Below are positions 24,919-32,642 of a stretch of DNA of 44,958 nucleotides, piece after piece. The stretch covers positions 1 through 44,958 of the forward strand of contig JAJXZH010000033.1 of NCBI GenBank assembly GCA_021780155.1, in the 5' to 3' direction. Made by a program: the position numbers and the translations under genes. The notes below the pieces were generated by a model that saw only the letters and a list, made by a program, of their open reading frames with translations, did no database searches and was not told where the DNA came from. Numbering within the stretch: the stretch's first letter is position 1; each line of letters opens with the position of its first letter. Source of the stretch: a bacterium (GTDB lineage: Bacteria > Patescibacteriota > Minisyncoccia > UBA6257 > JAGOQP01).

Positions 24919-26338
24919 TTGTTTTTAGTTTGTCTTTAAATTTATAAATAATCCAAAAAATTATAAAATAATAAAATACGGATATTATTAACCCAAATTG
25001 AATTTGCGCCTGAGGAAAAGAACCGAAAAAATTTATCACCCAAGATTCGAATTTTAAAGGAATGAAAGCAAATATGGAGCCAAAACGCGCCAATGGCATC
25101 CAAATCATTCCCAAGAGTCCTACAAAAAAACCAAAAGACATCGTTATTGGGACAAGCGGCAGAATTAAAACGTTGGAAATAACTCCGGTGAAAGAAAATC
25201 CTCCAAAATAAAAAGCCAAAATCGGCAAAACAGCCGCTTGAGCAGACACTGTTTCAAAAAACGTTTTTTTAAAACCTTCCAAAAAAACATTTTTAAAAGA
25301 AAATGTCGGAGAAAAAATTGGCATCAAATAAGTTATTCCGGCAAGCGAAGCAAAAGAGAGAACAAACCCAATGTCAAATTTCAAAATCTCGGGATTAAAG
25401 ACGAGCATTAAAAACGCCGAAAAAGACATCGCTTGAATAAAATTATATATCCGAGAAAGTTGCTTAGAGACAATCATCAACGAACCCATAAAAGCGGCTC
25501 GGATAACCGAACTTTGCGCTCCAGTCATTAAAACAAACAAAATTATCGCTCCCAAAGAAATCCAAAAACCTATTTTTTTTGGAAGAAAAAAACTCAAAAC
25601 AAAAAAGAGCGAGGATATTAAAATTGTGATGTTATATCCCGACAAAGCAACTAAGTGGGTGGTTCCGCTATTTTTCATGGCATTTTTAAAATTATCCGAA
25701 AATCCCGCCCCCTCTTGACCCAAAAGCATTCCGCTAATCAACGCCGCTTCATCACGATTTAAATTTTTTTTGAAAATTTCCAAAAAATTATTTTTAAAAG
25801 AGTAGAGCGAACTTAAAAGATTAGTCGGAGATTTTTCTATTGAAACAAACGATGGATAATTTACCGTACCGATTATGCCGTCTTTTTTCAGATAATTGGT
25901 TTTATTATCAAGCGGATTAATTTCTCCTTTAAAAGACAACTTATTCCCATAATAAAAATTTTTCTGCAAATTGGTTCTTACTAAAATAAATTGACTATTA
26001 TTAGTCTTTACAATAAATTCTTGAGATTTCTCGGATGTTTTAGGATAGGAATCGACAATCCCGGAAATATTTATCTCTTTCCCAAAAATAATCCGGGTGT
26101 TTGAAAATTTGGCGTAGTCAAAAGCTCTTGAATAAAAAGCTCCCGCAAAGATAACTAATGTTAAAAAGCCGACGCTAAATAAAATACGACTTGACCTCAA
26201 AACCCCAAAAAATGAAAAAATCAAAAAAATAAAAATCTCTCCAAACAATATATAAATTAGGCCAATCTTAAAACCGGCGACAAAAACTCCGATTATAAAA
26301 AATAAAAAAAATAAAAAACTTTTTTGACCAATATTCAT
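24902..26338 (-). CDS. comEC: ComEC/Rec2-like DNA uptake channel (competence domain)
   Basis: 478 residues from the ATG at 26338; a start six codons earlier would overlap cobO. The N-terminus has several helices and an OB-like soluble DUF4131 segment (about 75-170). It is followed by the competence domain with the signature GMLLGQEGAGFSDNFKNAM and NSGTTHLVALSGYNI, then about seven further helices. The C-terminal MBL domain is encoded by the next gene. It carries single-stranded DNA across the inner membrane. The prepilin at the left edge would fit a type IV pilus feeding this channel. Confidence 0.93.
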   Translation of the reverse strand: MNIGQKSFLFFLFFIIGVFVAGFKIGLIYILFGEIFIFLIFSFFGVLRSSRILFSVGFLTLVIFAGAFYSRAFDYAKFSNTRIIFGKEINISGIVDSYPKTSEKSQEFIVKTNNSQFILVRTNLQKNFYYGNKLSFKGEINPLDNKTNYLKKDGIIGTVNYPSFVSIEKSPTNLLSSLYSFKNNFLEIFKKNLNRDEAALISGMLLGQEGAGFSDNFKNAMKNSGTTHLVALSGYNITILISSLFFVLSFFLPKKIGFWISLGAIILFVLMTGAQSSVIRAAFMGSLMIVSKQLSRIYNFIQAMSFSAFLMLVFNPEILKFDIGFVLSFASLAGITYLMPIFSPTFSFKNVFLEGFKKTFFETVSAQAAVLPILAFYFGGFSFTGVISNVLILPLVPITMSFGFFVGLLGMIWMPLARFGSIFAFIPLKFESWVINFFGSFPQAQIQFGLIISVFYYFIIFWIIYKFKDKLKTNEYIV

Positions 26339-26349
26339 TTCAATTATAA

Positions 26350-26877
26350 TCACCACTCAAACCCGACTTCCGCTTTTTTGCCCTTATTAAACGGATGCTT
26401 TATTTCTTTCATCTCGGTGGCAAGATCGGCTCTCTTAATAAATCCAGCCGGCGCTCCCCGACCGCTTAAAACTATTATCATTTTTTGCGATTCGTTCTTT
26501 ATAACTCTCAAAACATCAGCCTCTTTAATCAGACCCAACGATACCGCGACATTTATTTCGTCCAATGCCACAATATCCCATTTATTTGATTTTATGGCCG
26601 CTGATGCCAATTTAAGCGTATTTTGAGCCGCTTTTTTATGCACCGCGAAAGGCAATTTATCCCCCAATATTCCGACAAATCCTTTACCACCACGATGAAT
26701 TTCAAATTTCCCTTTTAAGGTTTTGTGTCTATCCAAAAATTTATGCTCACCGGAAATCCAGGGACCCTTTATAAATTGAAACATTATTGTCCTTTTTTTC
26801 TGTCCAACAGCGCGCAACATTTGACCGATTGTCGCGGTTGTTTTTCCTTTTCCGTTTCCGGTAAAAACTACAATCAT
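26350..26877 (-). CDS. cobO: Cob(I)alamin adenosyltransferase, CobO/BtuR type
   Basis: 175 residues. The P-loop G7-NGKGKTT14 starts right after the first strand, as in CobA/BtuR enzymes, which use ATP to put the adenosyl group on cob(I)alamin. DIVALDEINVAVSLGLI and VLSGRGAPAGFIKRADLATEM match the family. No other cobalamin genes are in the window, so its role is probably salvage. The product is the cofactor required by the class II ribonucleotide reductase at 38-40.6 kb. A consensus promoter lies so close that the mRNA may lack a leader. Confidence 0.93.
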   Translation of the reverse strand: MIVVFTGNGKGKTTATIGQMLRAVGQKKRTIMFQFIKGPWISGEHKFLDRHKTLKGKFEIHRGGKGFVGILGDKLPFAVHKKAAQNTLKLASAAIKSNKWDIVALDEINVAVSLGLIKEADVLRVIKNESQKMIIVLSGRGAPAGFIKRADLATEMKEIKHPFNKGKKAEVGFEW

Positions 26878-26884
26878 TGGATTA

Positions 26885-26913
26885 ATTATATAGATCGGAC
26901 ATTAATATATCAA
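26885..26913 (-). promoter_or_regulatory. Consensus promoter for cobO, leaderless
   Basis: On the minus strand TTGATA (26913-26908) and TATAAT (26890-26885) are spaced by 17 bases. The ATG follows the -10 by only seven bases, so transcription should start at the codon itself. Confidence 0.7.
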
Positions 26914-26946
26914 TTATACTTTACTTAATTTTATGGATACCGAAAA

Positions 26947-26972
26947 AAGAAAAAAACCTCGCAAAGCGAGGT
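26947..26972 (-). terminator. Rho-independent terminator of the 244-aa orphan gene
   Basis: On the minus strand ACCTCGC (26972-26966) pairs with GCGAGGT (26962-26956) with a 3-base loop, followed by seven T. It separates the orphan gene from cobO. Confidence 0.85.
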
Positions 26973-26991
26973 CAAAGAAAAAATAGAAAAA

Positions 26992-27726
26992 TCAGGAGAC
27001 TACTTCGCGAGAACACCAGTCATCATAATGATCACCGGAATAACAACTGCCTATATCTAACTCGTTGTTAATAACATCCCATCCAATACCGACGACACTG
27101 CCATCGTGAATGTTGTGAGAACTAGTAAGAGTGAGCGTATTAATATCCAAATGTCCATCCGTTTTCCAATGGAAAAAAAGCTCCAGCATCATCCGCTCTT
27201 CGACAGTCATAATATTGAGACCTTGTGCTTTACAGTCATTAGCTGATTTATTTTTGTGCTCTTCGTCGGCTTCTACTCTATCACGACACCGGACAATATA
27301 CGTTTTGTCAGCGGTCCGAGGCGAAGTAATATTGTCAAATTTTTCGCCAAACCACCACGACCTAAATCGTTCCTTCGTCTTGATGAGGATGCGATTGAAA
27401 GTCATCCCCTCAAGCATTACGACAAAACAGTCAAAATCGTCGCGAGCCGGAGGAAAAACAAGATTGGATAAATCGACAGCTTTTTCTCCCCAGACCTCCT
27501 TATAGAAGCGCTCCCAATCGCTCAATAACTCCTTATTACGAACATCACCCGCCAGATTGAGTATCGCACTCCGCAAAGCGTTAAAGAGTTGTCTCTTATG
27601 ACTCCCAAGCCACCGAAGCTGTTGCTCGTTCAGCGAGAAGAAAAGCTTGGTAATAAATGTCACCACATCACCAAGTAAATCTCCGACCTGACGAGCGAGT
27701 TCCTTGGCCGTCTTATGCGTTGGCAT
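26992..27726 (-). CDS. Orphan protein of a family recurring in CPR genomes, function unknown
   Basis: 244 residues from the ATG at 27726. An AGGGG sequence seven to twelve bases upstream favours this start over a GTG at 27750. The first half is helical with many Trp and Leu (SLNEQQLRWLGSHKRQLF, LLSDWERFYKEVWG). The middle has FDCFVVMLEGMTFNRI and RCRDRVEADEEHKNKSAND. The C-terminal about 50 residues are beta-like, with regularly spaced aromatic and acidic residues, ending SREVVS. From memory, similar proteins are multi-copy in Parcubacteria, with a conserved middle and a divergent C-terminal tail; I could not verify this. No membrane segment or signal is seen. The gene is clearly richer in G+C than its neighbours and has its own strong promoter and terminator, like a moveable cassette. 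Confidence 0.65.
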   Translation of the reverse strand: MPTHKTAKELARQVGDLLGDVVTFITKLFFSLNEQQLRWLGSHKRQLFNALRSAILNLAGDVRNKELLSDWERFYKEVWGEKAVDLSNLVFPPARDDFDCFVVMLEGMTFNRILIKTKERFRSWWFGEKFDNITSPRTADKTYIVRCRDRVEADEEHKNKSANDCKAQGLNIMTVEERMMLELFFHWKTDGHLDINTLTLTSSHNIHDGSVVGIGWDVINNELDIGSCYSGDHYDDWCSREVVS

Positions 27727-27814
27727 AAGCTTGCCCCTTTCTTTTTTCACTTCTTATTTAGGTGCTATCTGGACGAAATAGCGCAATGCCATTCCATTCC
27801 AGTTTTATGCCATA

Positions 27815-27843
27815 GTTATAGAATTCAAAAATATCTCTGTCAA
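27815..27843 (-). promoter_or_regulatory. Strong sigma70-type promoter of the 244-aa orphan gene
   Basis: On the minus strand a perfect TTGACA (27843-27838) and TATAAC (27820-27815) are spaced by 17 bases. The leader of about 80 bases contains a small hairpin with GCTAT/ATAGC arms (near 27764-27784). Confidence 0.75.
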
Positions 27844-27852
27844 GTAAAATAT

Positions 27853-27873
27853 AAAAAAACGGCCCTAAGGCCG
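27853..27873 (-). terminator. Rho-independent terminator of the 135-aa orphan gene
   Basis: On the minus strand CGGCC (27873-27869) pairs with GGCCG (27864-27860) with a 4-base loop, followed by seven T. The stem begins directly after the stop codon of the gene. Confidence 0.85.
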
Positions 27874-28281
27874 CTATGATATAATTCTTGAATTTTCTTC
27901 GTCCCAAATATCCTCTGCCACATTCCACCAAAATTCTATCGGGTAAAGTTCTTTGTGAGCCAGAGCCATGATTTCCGTTATAACTTCTGCGCTGTTAAAA
28001 TATCCACCTCCGCCATCTCCAATAATTCTTATAAAAGATTCAAAATAAGAAGATCTGGTGCGTTCACCGCGAACTATATTTTTTTTATATATCTTTGTGA
28101 CTCTACGACAAAATGCATCCACTCGACGATAGAGTTCTTCCAAGCCAATCACTCCATTCCAATGCCTACTTTCTTTTACATCAAACACGAAAAGAAACGA
28201 ATCCTTTTTTTCGAGTATTTTCTTTGCACGCTTAGTTAAAGATAAATCGGAGCGCTCAATTTTCTTGGCTGGCCACCCCAT
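27874..28281 (-). CDS. Hypothetical protein
   Basis: 135 residues from the ATG at 28281, preceded by AGGATGG. TTG and GTG starts at 28320 and 28317 would add 13 or 12 residues. The protein is soluble, mixed alpha/beta, and has FLFVFDVKESRHWNGVIGLEELYRRVDAF near the start and a Gly-run IIGDGGGGYFNSAEVITEI in the middle. The pattern recalls nucleotide-cyclase/GGDEF-like or regulatory folds (a hydrophobic strand ending in D, later a Gly-rich turn), but no catalytic signature can be assigned. It stands alone with its own terminator between two unrelated genes. I do not recognise it. Confidence 0.55.
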   Translation of the reverse strand: MGWPAKKIERSDLSLTKRAKKILEKKDSFLFVFDVKESRHWNGVIGLEELYRRVDAFCRRVTKIYKKNIVRGERTRSSYFESFIRIIGDGGGGYFNSAEVITEIMALAHKELYPIEFWWNVAEDIWDEENSRIIS

Positions 28282-28465
28282 AACCCATCCTAACGTTCTT
28301 AAACCATAATAACACACCAAAATAAAATTAAAATCTATATAAAAAATAATCGCTCAAACACCACAATATCCAATACTTAACACAAATTCAGATTATAAAC
28401 TTCTTGTGCGTTTCGTATTTTCTAAACCAAATCAAACATCCAAACAATATAAAAGTTAGAGGATT

Positions 28466-29587
28466 TTAAACTATAATTCCTCCCCCAAACATTTGCCCCT
28501 TGCAATTATAAAATACCGTCGATTGCCCCGATGCCGGAAATATCTGATGTGGAACATCAACGCGGATTAGTGCTGATAAAGAAACGGATTTATGCGGATT
28601 ATCCAGAGGAGTCAGAGTTGCCCTAAATAATGGCTGACGATATCTATTTCTGATAAAAACCTTAATTTCTTTTCCGCTTTCAAAATCTTTTTTTGTTTTA
28701 TCACTCAAAAAATTAATATCGGCTATTTGAAATTCTTTACATAACAATTTTTTATCACCCTCATAAGCGACAATCAGTTCGTTTCTTGCAAGGTCTTTTT
28801 TAATAACATAAAAAGATTCTCCGGAAAAATTTTTAAATCCATGTTTTTGACCGATTGTATAAAGCCAAACCCCATCATGCTCTCCCACTTTATTTCCGTT
28901 CGTATCAATTATATCTCCCTCTTTCATCTTTATTTTTTCCCTCAAAAAATCACCAAAATCAAACTTCCCCAAAAAACAAATTCCCTGTGAATCCTTTTTT
29001 TCGGCAACCGGAAGACCGGATTTTTTGGCAATTTTTCTAACTTCTGGTTTTGTTATTCTCCCCAATGGAAATATTAAATGTTCCAATTTTTCTTTAGGGA
29101 TATCCCACAAAAAATACGATTGATCCTTATTCTTGTCTTTGGCTTGATAAATTCCTTCTTTCCCTCCAAAAATTTTTATTTTTGATTTTTTATTTTTTAT
29201 TTTATTGACGGCATAGTGTCCCGAAGCGACAAAATCAAACCCAAGCTCCATCGCTTTGTTATATAAAAGCCCAAATTTAATCTCTCGATTACAAACAACG
29301 TCCGGATTGGGAGTGATTCCTTTTTTATATCCATTCAAAAGATAATCAACCACCTTTTTTTTATATTCCTCTTCAAAATTAAAAACATAAAACGGAATTT
29401 TAATTTTTTCGCAAACCAGCCGAGCATCTTCGGCATCTCTGTCCTGGCATCCATCAACGTTATATCCCCTGATAAATCCCCCGACTATATCAAATCCCTG
29501 CTTTTTTAAAAGCAGGGCGGCAACCGAAGAGTCCACCCCTCCTGACATCGCTACCAGTACTTTTTTATTATTTTTCTTTAGAAACAT
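28466..29587 (-). CDS. mnmA: tRNA-specific 2-thiouridylase MnmA
   Basis: 373 residues. The N-type ATP pyrophosphatase loop S15-GGVDSS21 activates U34 of tRNA (Lys, Glu, Gln). The catalytic Cys pair is visible: C99 in NPDVVCNREIKF and C203 in SQGICFLGKF. GHYAVN and KDQSYFLW are further family signatures. The C-terminal beta-barrel ends with the typical GQMFGGGII. It stands alone inside the orphan island. A TATAAT ends ten bases before its ATG, so its leader is very short. Confidence 0.96.
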   Translation of the reverse strand: MFLKKNNKKVLVAMSGGVDSSVAALLLKKQGFDIVGGFIRGYNVDGCQDRDAEDARLVCEKIKIPFYVFNFEEEYKKKVVDYLLNGYKKGITPNPDVVCNREIKFGLLYNKAMELGFDFVASGHYAVNKIKNKKSKIKIFGGKEGIYQAKDKNKDQSYFLWDIPKEKLEHLIFPLGRITKPEVRKIAKKSGLPVAEKKDSQGICFLGKFDFGDFLREKIKMKEGDIIDTNGNKVGEHDGVWLYTIGQKHGFKNFSGESFYVIKKDLARNELIVAYEGDKKLLCKEFQIADINFLSDKTKKDFESGKEIKVFIRNRYRQPLFRATLTPLDNPHKSVSLSALIRVDVPHQIFPASGQSTVFYNCKGQMFGGGIIV

Positions 29588-29597
29588 TTTTTATAAG

Positions 29598-29603
29598 ATT
29601 ATA
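29598..29603 (-). promoter_or_regulatory. -10 element close to the mnmA start
   Basis: TATAAT on the minus strand, ten bases before the ATG at 29587. A TTGCTA lies upstream with a short 15-base spacer. The transcript would have a leader of only a few bases. Confidence 0.4.
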
Positions 29604-29655
29604 AGTATTTCTACGACTTAGCAATCCCTAATATTAATTTTATTAAAAAGAAAAA

Positions 29656-29694
29656 GAGGCCAAGAGCTCAAGCACTGTAAGGCGCAAGAGCTCA
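29656..29694. repeat. 12-bp direct repeat CAAGAGCTCAAG, two copies
   Basis: Two copies about 27 bases apart downstream of the 195-aa orphan gene. Each has a palindromic GAGCTC core. On the minus strand a CTCTTTTTCTTTTT tract follows, so the pair may form part of its terminator. Confidence 0.5.
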
Positions 29695-29713
29695 AGACCC
29701 CAAGATTGCAGTA

Positions 29714-30301
29714 TTACTTGCGGAACGCGGCGAACCGACAGATCGCATCCCAGCCGCCGTCGACCAAGCTCAGGTTCAGGTTGCGCCTCGAGCCGTACAC
29801 GCTGAGATACGGAATGCAGCGATCGCCGAACGGGCTCTGCCACACGGAACCGAGAGCCACGATCGAGAACTGCCGCTGGAGATCCGGGTACTTGGCTCCC
29901 AAGGAAAGGAGCGTGTGGAGATCGACGGGTTTGAGACCTCGCCGATCGAGTTCGCTGAGAGCGTCTTCTGTCGAGATCACTCGGTTGAAGTGGATGAGCT
30001 GAACATCGACGGTGCTCTTGTGATCCCGGAAATTTGGGAAGTTCCTGTCGTTCGCGTCGTTGTTCTTCCAGTCATACCCCCCTGATTGAACCAGGGATTC
30101 GATTGAAAGGCCGTAATTCACGGTAACAGGATAGAACGAGGATTCACTCTTCGGAAACTGCCACTCAATGATCTCCTGAAGACGACGCTTGAGTTCCGTC
30201 GGATCGTGCGGATATCCGCACGATTGCCGGAGTTGACGTTTGATCTCGGTAAGCTGACCGTCGAGATCGTAGTACTGTTCGCCTGTGACCTTGATAGCCA
30301 T
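29714..30301 (-). CDS. GC-rich orphan protein of a multi-copy CPR family, function unknown
   Basis: 195 residues from the ATG at 30301, with AAAGGAAAG upstream as ribosome binding site; upstream in-frame codons are less likely. The start MAIKVTGEQYYDLDGQL and the segments QLRQSCGYPHDPTELKRRLQ, VNYGLSIESLVQSGGYDW and ELDRRGLKPVDLHTLLSLG are patterns I recall from numerous Parcubacteria hypotheticals (not verified). The last 50 residues (VALGSVWQSPFGDR to FAAFRK) have the GSxW...R..F..FRK spacing of C-type-lectin/FGE-like C-termini; this is inference. No reverse transcriptase or template repeat is in the window. The base composition is far more GC-rich than anything else here, a sign of transfer or of different selection. 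It has its own promoter and a leader with a long inverted repeat. Confidence 0.65.
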   Translation of the reverse strand: MAIKVTGEQYYDLDGQLTEIKRQLRQSCGYPHDPTELKRRLQEIIEWQFPKSESSFYPVTVNYGLSIESLVQSGGYDWKNNDANDRNFPNFRDHKSTVDVQLIHFNRVISTEDALSELDRRGLKPVDLHTLLSLGAKYPDLQRQFSIVALGSVWQSPFGDRCIPYLSVYGSRRNLNLSLVDGGWDAICRFAAFRK

Positions 30302-30384
30302 GACAAACTTTCCTTTCTGGCGATTTGCTCCCTTTCCAGGAACATATCGCCTCATAGATGCCAGCGGGCTCCCGGGTTATTCCG

Positions 30385-30439
30385 GGTTTACCATAGCAGA
30401 AAGCATCTTTTGAAAGGGTATTTTCTGCTATGGTAAACC
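30385..30439. repeat. 18-bp perfect inverted repeat in the leader of the orphan gene
   Basis: GGTTTACCATAGCAGAAA (30385-30402) is the exact reverse complement of 30422-30439, with a 19-base loop. It lies about 85 bases upstream of the start codon. No T-run follows on either side, so it is not an ordinary terminator. A TATAAT at 30449-30454 would place a transcript start at its edge. Confidence 0.9.
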
Positions 30440-30481
30440 GCTATAAATATTATAATTTTGAACGTGCTATTCTTCGTAATT

Positions 30482-30511
30482 ATTAAATCACACATTCTCT
30501 TTTTTTGTCAA
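30482..30511 (-). promoter_or_regulatory. Promoter of the GC-rich orphan gene
   Basis: On the minus strand a perfect TTGACA (30511-30506) and TTTAAT (30487-30482) are spaced by 18 bases. The leader of about 175 bases would include the inverted repeat at 30385-30439. Confidence 0.6.
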
Positions 30512-30534
30512 TAAGAGCACCTTCGTTGTTTGTC

Positions 30535-30562
30535 GTAGGTTGTAAGTTGTTGGTTGTGGGTT
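30535..30562. repeat. Four tandem 7-bp repeats (consensus GTNGGTT)
   Basis: Units GTAGGTT, GTAAGTT, GTTGGTT and GTGGGTT follow each other without gaps, three bases past the efp stop codon. They do not code for anything on either strand that I can support. Confidence 0.7.
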
Positions 30563-30565
30563 ATT

Positions 30566-31135
30566 TTATGCCTTCTCTACTCTCTCCACATATTGACCCA
30601 GTTCTGTATTAACCCTGACAATATCGCCTTCGTTAACAAACATCGGGACGTTAACCTTAGCCCCCGTTTCCAAAATAACTGTTTTAGTCCCTCCGGTTGC
30701 CGTATCTCCTTTGAAATTCGGGGGGGCTTCAACAATTTTGAAATCCATTTTTATTGGCAACTGAATGCTAACCGTTTTATCTTGCCATTTAACAACCATT
30801 ATTTCCGTATTGGATTTTAAAAATTGCGCCCTGATTCCGAGTTGCTCAGCGGTGAAAAAAAATCTATTTTTAGGATTACCCAATTCATTAAACCAATACT
30901 GTCCTTTATTTTCATACAAAAAAATGGCCTTCATTTTATCAAGCTCGGCTTCTTCAAGATTGTCACTCATTTGAAAAGATTGCTCTTTAACTTTTCCGGT
31001 AATCAAATCGCGAAGTTTTGTTTTCATCACCGGTTTTCTTTGTTGCATACGCAAAAAATTGGCCTCTAATACTTCATAAAGAGAGTCCTCATAGGTAAAA
31101 AATTGACCGGGTTTTAATTCGTTATAAGACAGCAT
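30566..31135 (-). CDS. efp: Elongation factor P
   Basis: 189 residues with the three-domain EF-P layout: KOW-like domain I, then two OB domains with the signature MVVKWQDKTVSIQLP and the C-terminal GDIVRVNTELGQYVERV. EF-P rescues ribosomes stalled at polyproline. The domain I loop that carries the modified residue reads FLRMQQRKPVMKTKL. By alignment E. coli Lys34 corresponds to Gln32, flanked by Arg33 and Lys34; the usual PGKGQA is absent. The modification is therefore uncertain and may be missing. It lies 27 bases downstream of the VirD4-like ATPase gene. Confidence 0.95.
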   Translation of the reverse strand: MLSYNELKPGQFFTYEDSLYEVLEANFLRMQQRKPVMKTKLRDLITGKVKEQSFQMSDNLEEAELDKMKAIFLYENKGQYWFNELGNPKNRFFFTAEQLGIRAQFLKSNTEIMVVKWQDKTVSIQLPIKMDFKIVEAPPNFKGDTATGGTKTVILETGAKVNVPMFVNEGDIVRVNTELGQYVERVEKA

Positions 31136-31162
31136 AAAAAAATAAATTGATTCTAATTATTT

Positions 31163-32626
31163 TCAATCGCGCGGAGGATTGTTATCTTTCTGCTCAAGCG
31201 CCTTTTTGATAATATCTTTTAATTCACCAATGTCAATCTTTTCGTTCTGATTTTTATACTCTCTTTTTCTCTCATCTCGGTTAATTTCTTTTTTTAAAAC
31301 ATCGGCTAGTGGAGTTTCGTTTTTTCTGTCCACAAGACCTTGGGCAGTTTTTTCTTCGGAATAATATTCACTGGCTATTTTTTTATCAACCAATTCTTTG
31401 GGTAAGGCGTATTTTTCTCGAGAAACATCAATTATGGAAGCAAACATGGAATTTTCGGGTAACTCCATTGGAGGCAATGTTCTTGCCGAAAAAGGTTTTG
31501 AGGTCATTCCATCTATCATTAATTTAACATAAACTTGAAAATTCGGAAGATTGACAAAATCATTCGCCAAAAAATCAGGAAAGAATTCTTTTTCCAAAAA
31601 TTCGGCATCGGTCGCCCCAACTCTAAAAACTATCATAGTTCCGACGTTTCCAAAAACCGCCGCTCTGACTTCTTCGGAAAGTTGTTCTATATATTGATGG
31701 GCAACTATCAAATTGAGTTTATATTTTCTGGCCTCAGAAAGAATTGTGGCAAAAGATTCGGTGGCAAAGTTTTGAAATTCATCCACATAAAGATAAAAAT
31801 CTTTTAAATCCTTACCGGCAGTTCCGGAACGAGACATTGCCGCCAGCTGTATTTTAGTAACCACCATCGCTCCGAGCAAAGAAGAGTTATCTTCTCCGAT
31901 TTTTCCCTTTGATAAATTAGCAATAAAAATTTTGCCTTCGTCCATAATTTTTCTAAAATCAAAAGACGAATGAGCCTGTCCGATGATATTTCTTATAAGC
32001 GGATTGGCCACAAATTGACCAACTTTATTTTGGATAGCGGCAACGGCTTCGGTTTCCAATTTTTGGGTATATTTGGCAAATTCATCCACCCAAAACGACT
32101 TAACTACCGGGTCCTGGAGATTTTCAACGATAGATTTTCGGTACTCTTTATCAGCAAACATCTTCATAATTCCCAACAGAGTTGAGTTGGGATATTCCAA
32201 AAGAGCGAGTAGCGTATTATTCAAAATATATTCCATTCTCGCCGACCAAACATCCGGCCATATTTTTTTAAATACAGACATAAGACCCGACGCAACCAAA
32301 TGTCGACTGTCATTACTTACTCTTTCCAATGGATTAAAAGCCATCGGATAATTTATATCCGAAGGATTAAAATAAATAATATCATCAACTCTGTCTTCGG
32401 GAACCAGTTTTAAAACATCTTCGGCGGTTTCTCCGTGCGGATCAACCAAACAGACTCCTTTGCCATTGGCAATATCCGAAAAAACCATATTGGACAAAAG
32501 CGTGCTTTTCCCCGTTCCAGATTTTCCGATGATATAAACATGGCGTCGCCTATCATCTTCTTTGATGCCAAATTTTATTTCTTGATTTCTGTAATTTGTT
32601 TTTCCTAAATAAAGAATACCTTTCAT
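31163..32626 (-). CDS. VirD4/TraG/HerA-like ATPase
   Basis: 487 residues. Walker A is G34-KSGTGKS41 and the Walker B strand is YLYVDEFQNF (278-287). These are characteristic of the FtsK/HerA/VirD4 superfamily that pumps DNA or couples substrates to secretion. DPHGETAEDVL and VAHQYIEQLSEEVR are further TraG/VirD4-type motifs. There is no transmembrane segment; the membrane part may be the neighbouring gene. The C-terminus is a charged helical tail (about 420-487). Relatives are common in CPR genomes outside any obvious conjugation operon. It follows its partner by 16 bases and precedes efp. Confidence 0.85.
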   Translation of the reverse strand: MKGILYLGKTNYRNQEIKFGIKEDDRRRHVYIIGKSGTGKSTLLSNMVFSDIANGKGVCLVDPHGETAEDVLKLVPEDRVDDIIYFNPSDINYPMAFNPLERVSNDSRHLVASGLMSVFKKIWPDVWSARMEYILNNTLLALLEYPNSTLLGIMKMFADKEYRKSIVENLQDPVVKSFWVDEFAKYTQKLETEAVAAIQNKVGQFVANPLIRNIIGQAHSSFDFRKIMDEGKIFIANLSKGKIGEDNSSLLGAMVVTKIQLAAMSRSGTAGKDLKDFYLYVDEFQNFATESFATILSEARKYKLNLIVAHQYIEQLSEEVRAAVFGNVGTMIVFRVGATDAEFLEKEFFPDFLANDFVNLPNFQVYVKLMIDGMTSKPFSARTLPPMELPENSMFASIIDVSREKYALPKELVDKKIASEYYSEEKTAQGLVDRKNETPLADVLKKEINRDERKREYKNQNEKIDIGELKDIIKKALEQKDNNPPRD

Positions 32627-32642
32627 ATTTTTAAAATTAATT

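Noticed and set aside
29643-30002. Extra ORFs in the GC-rich region
   Set aside because: High GC lengthens chance frames. Only the minus-strand frame has a ribosome binding site and a family-like sequence.
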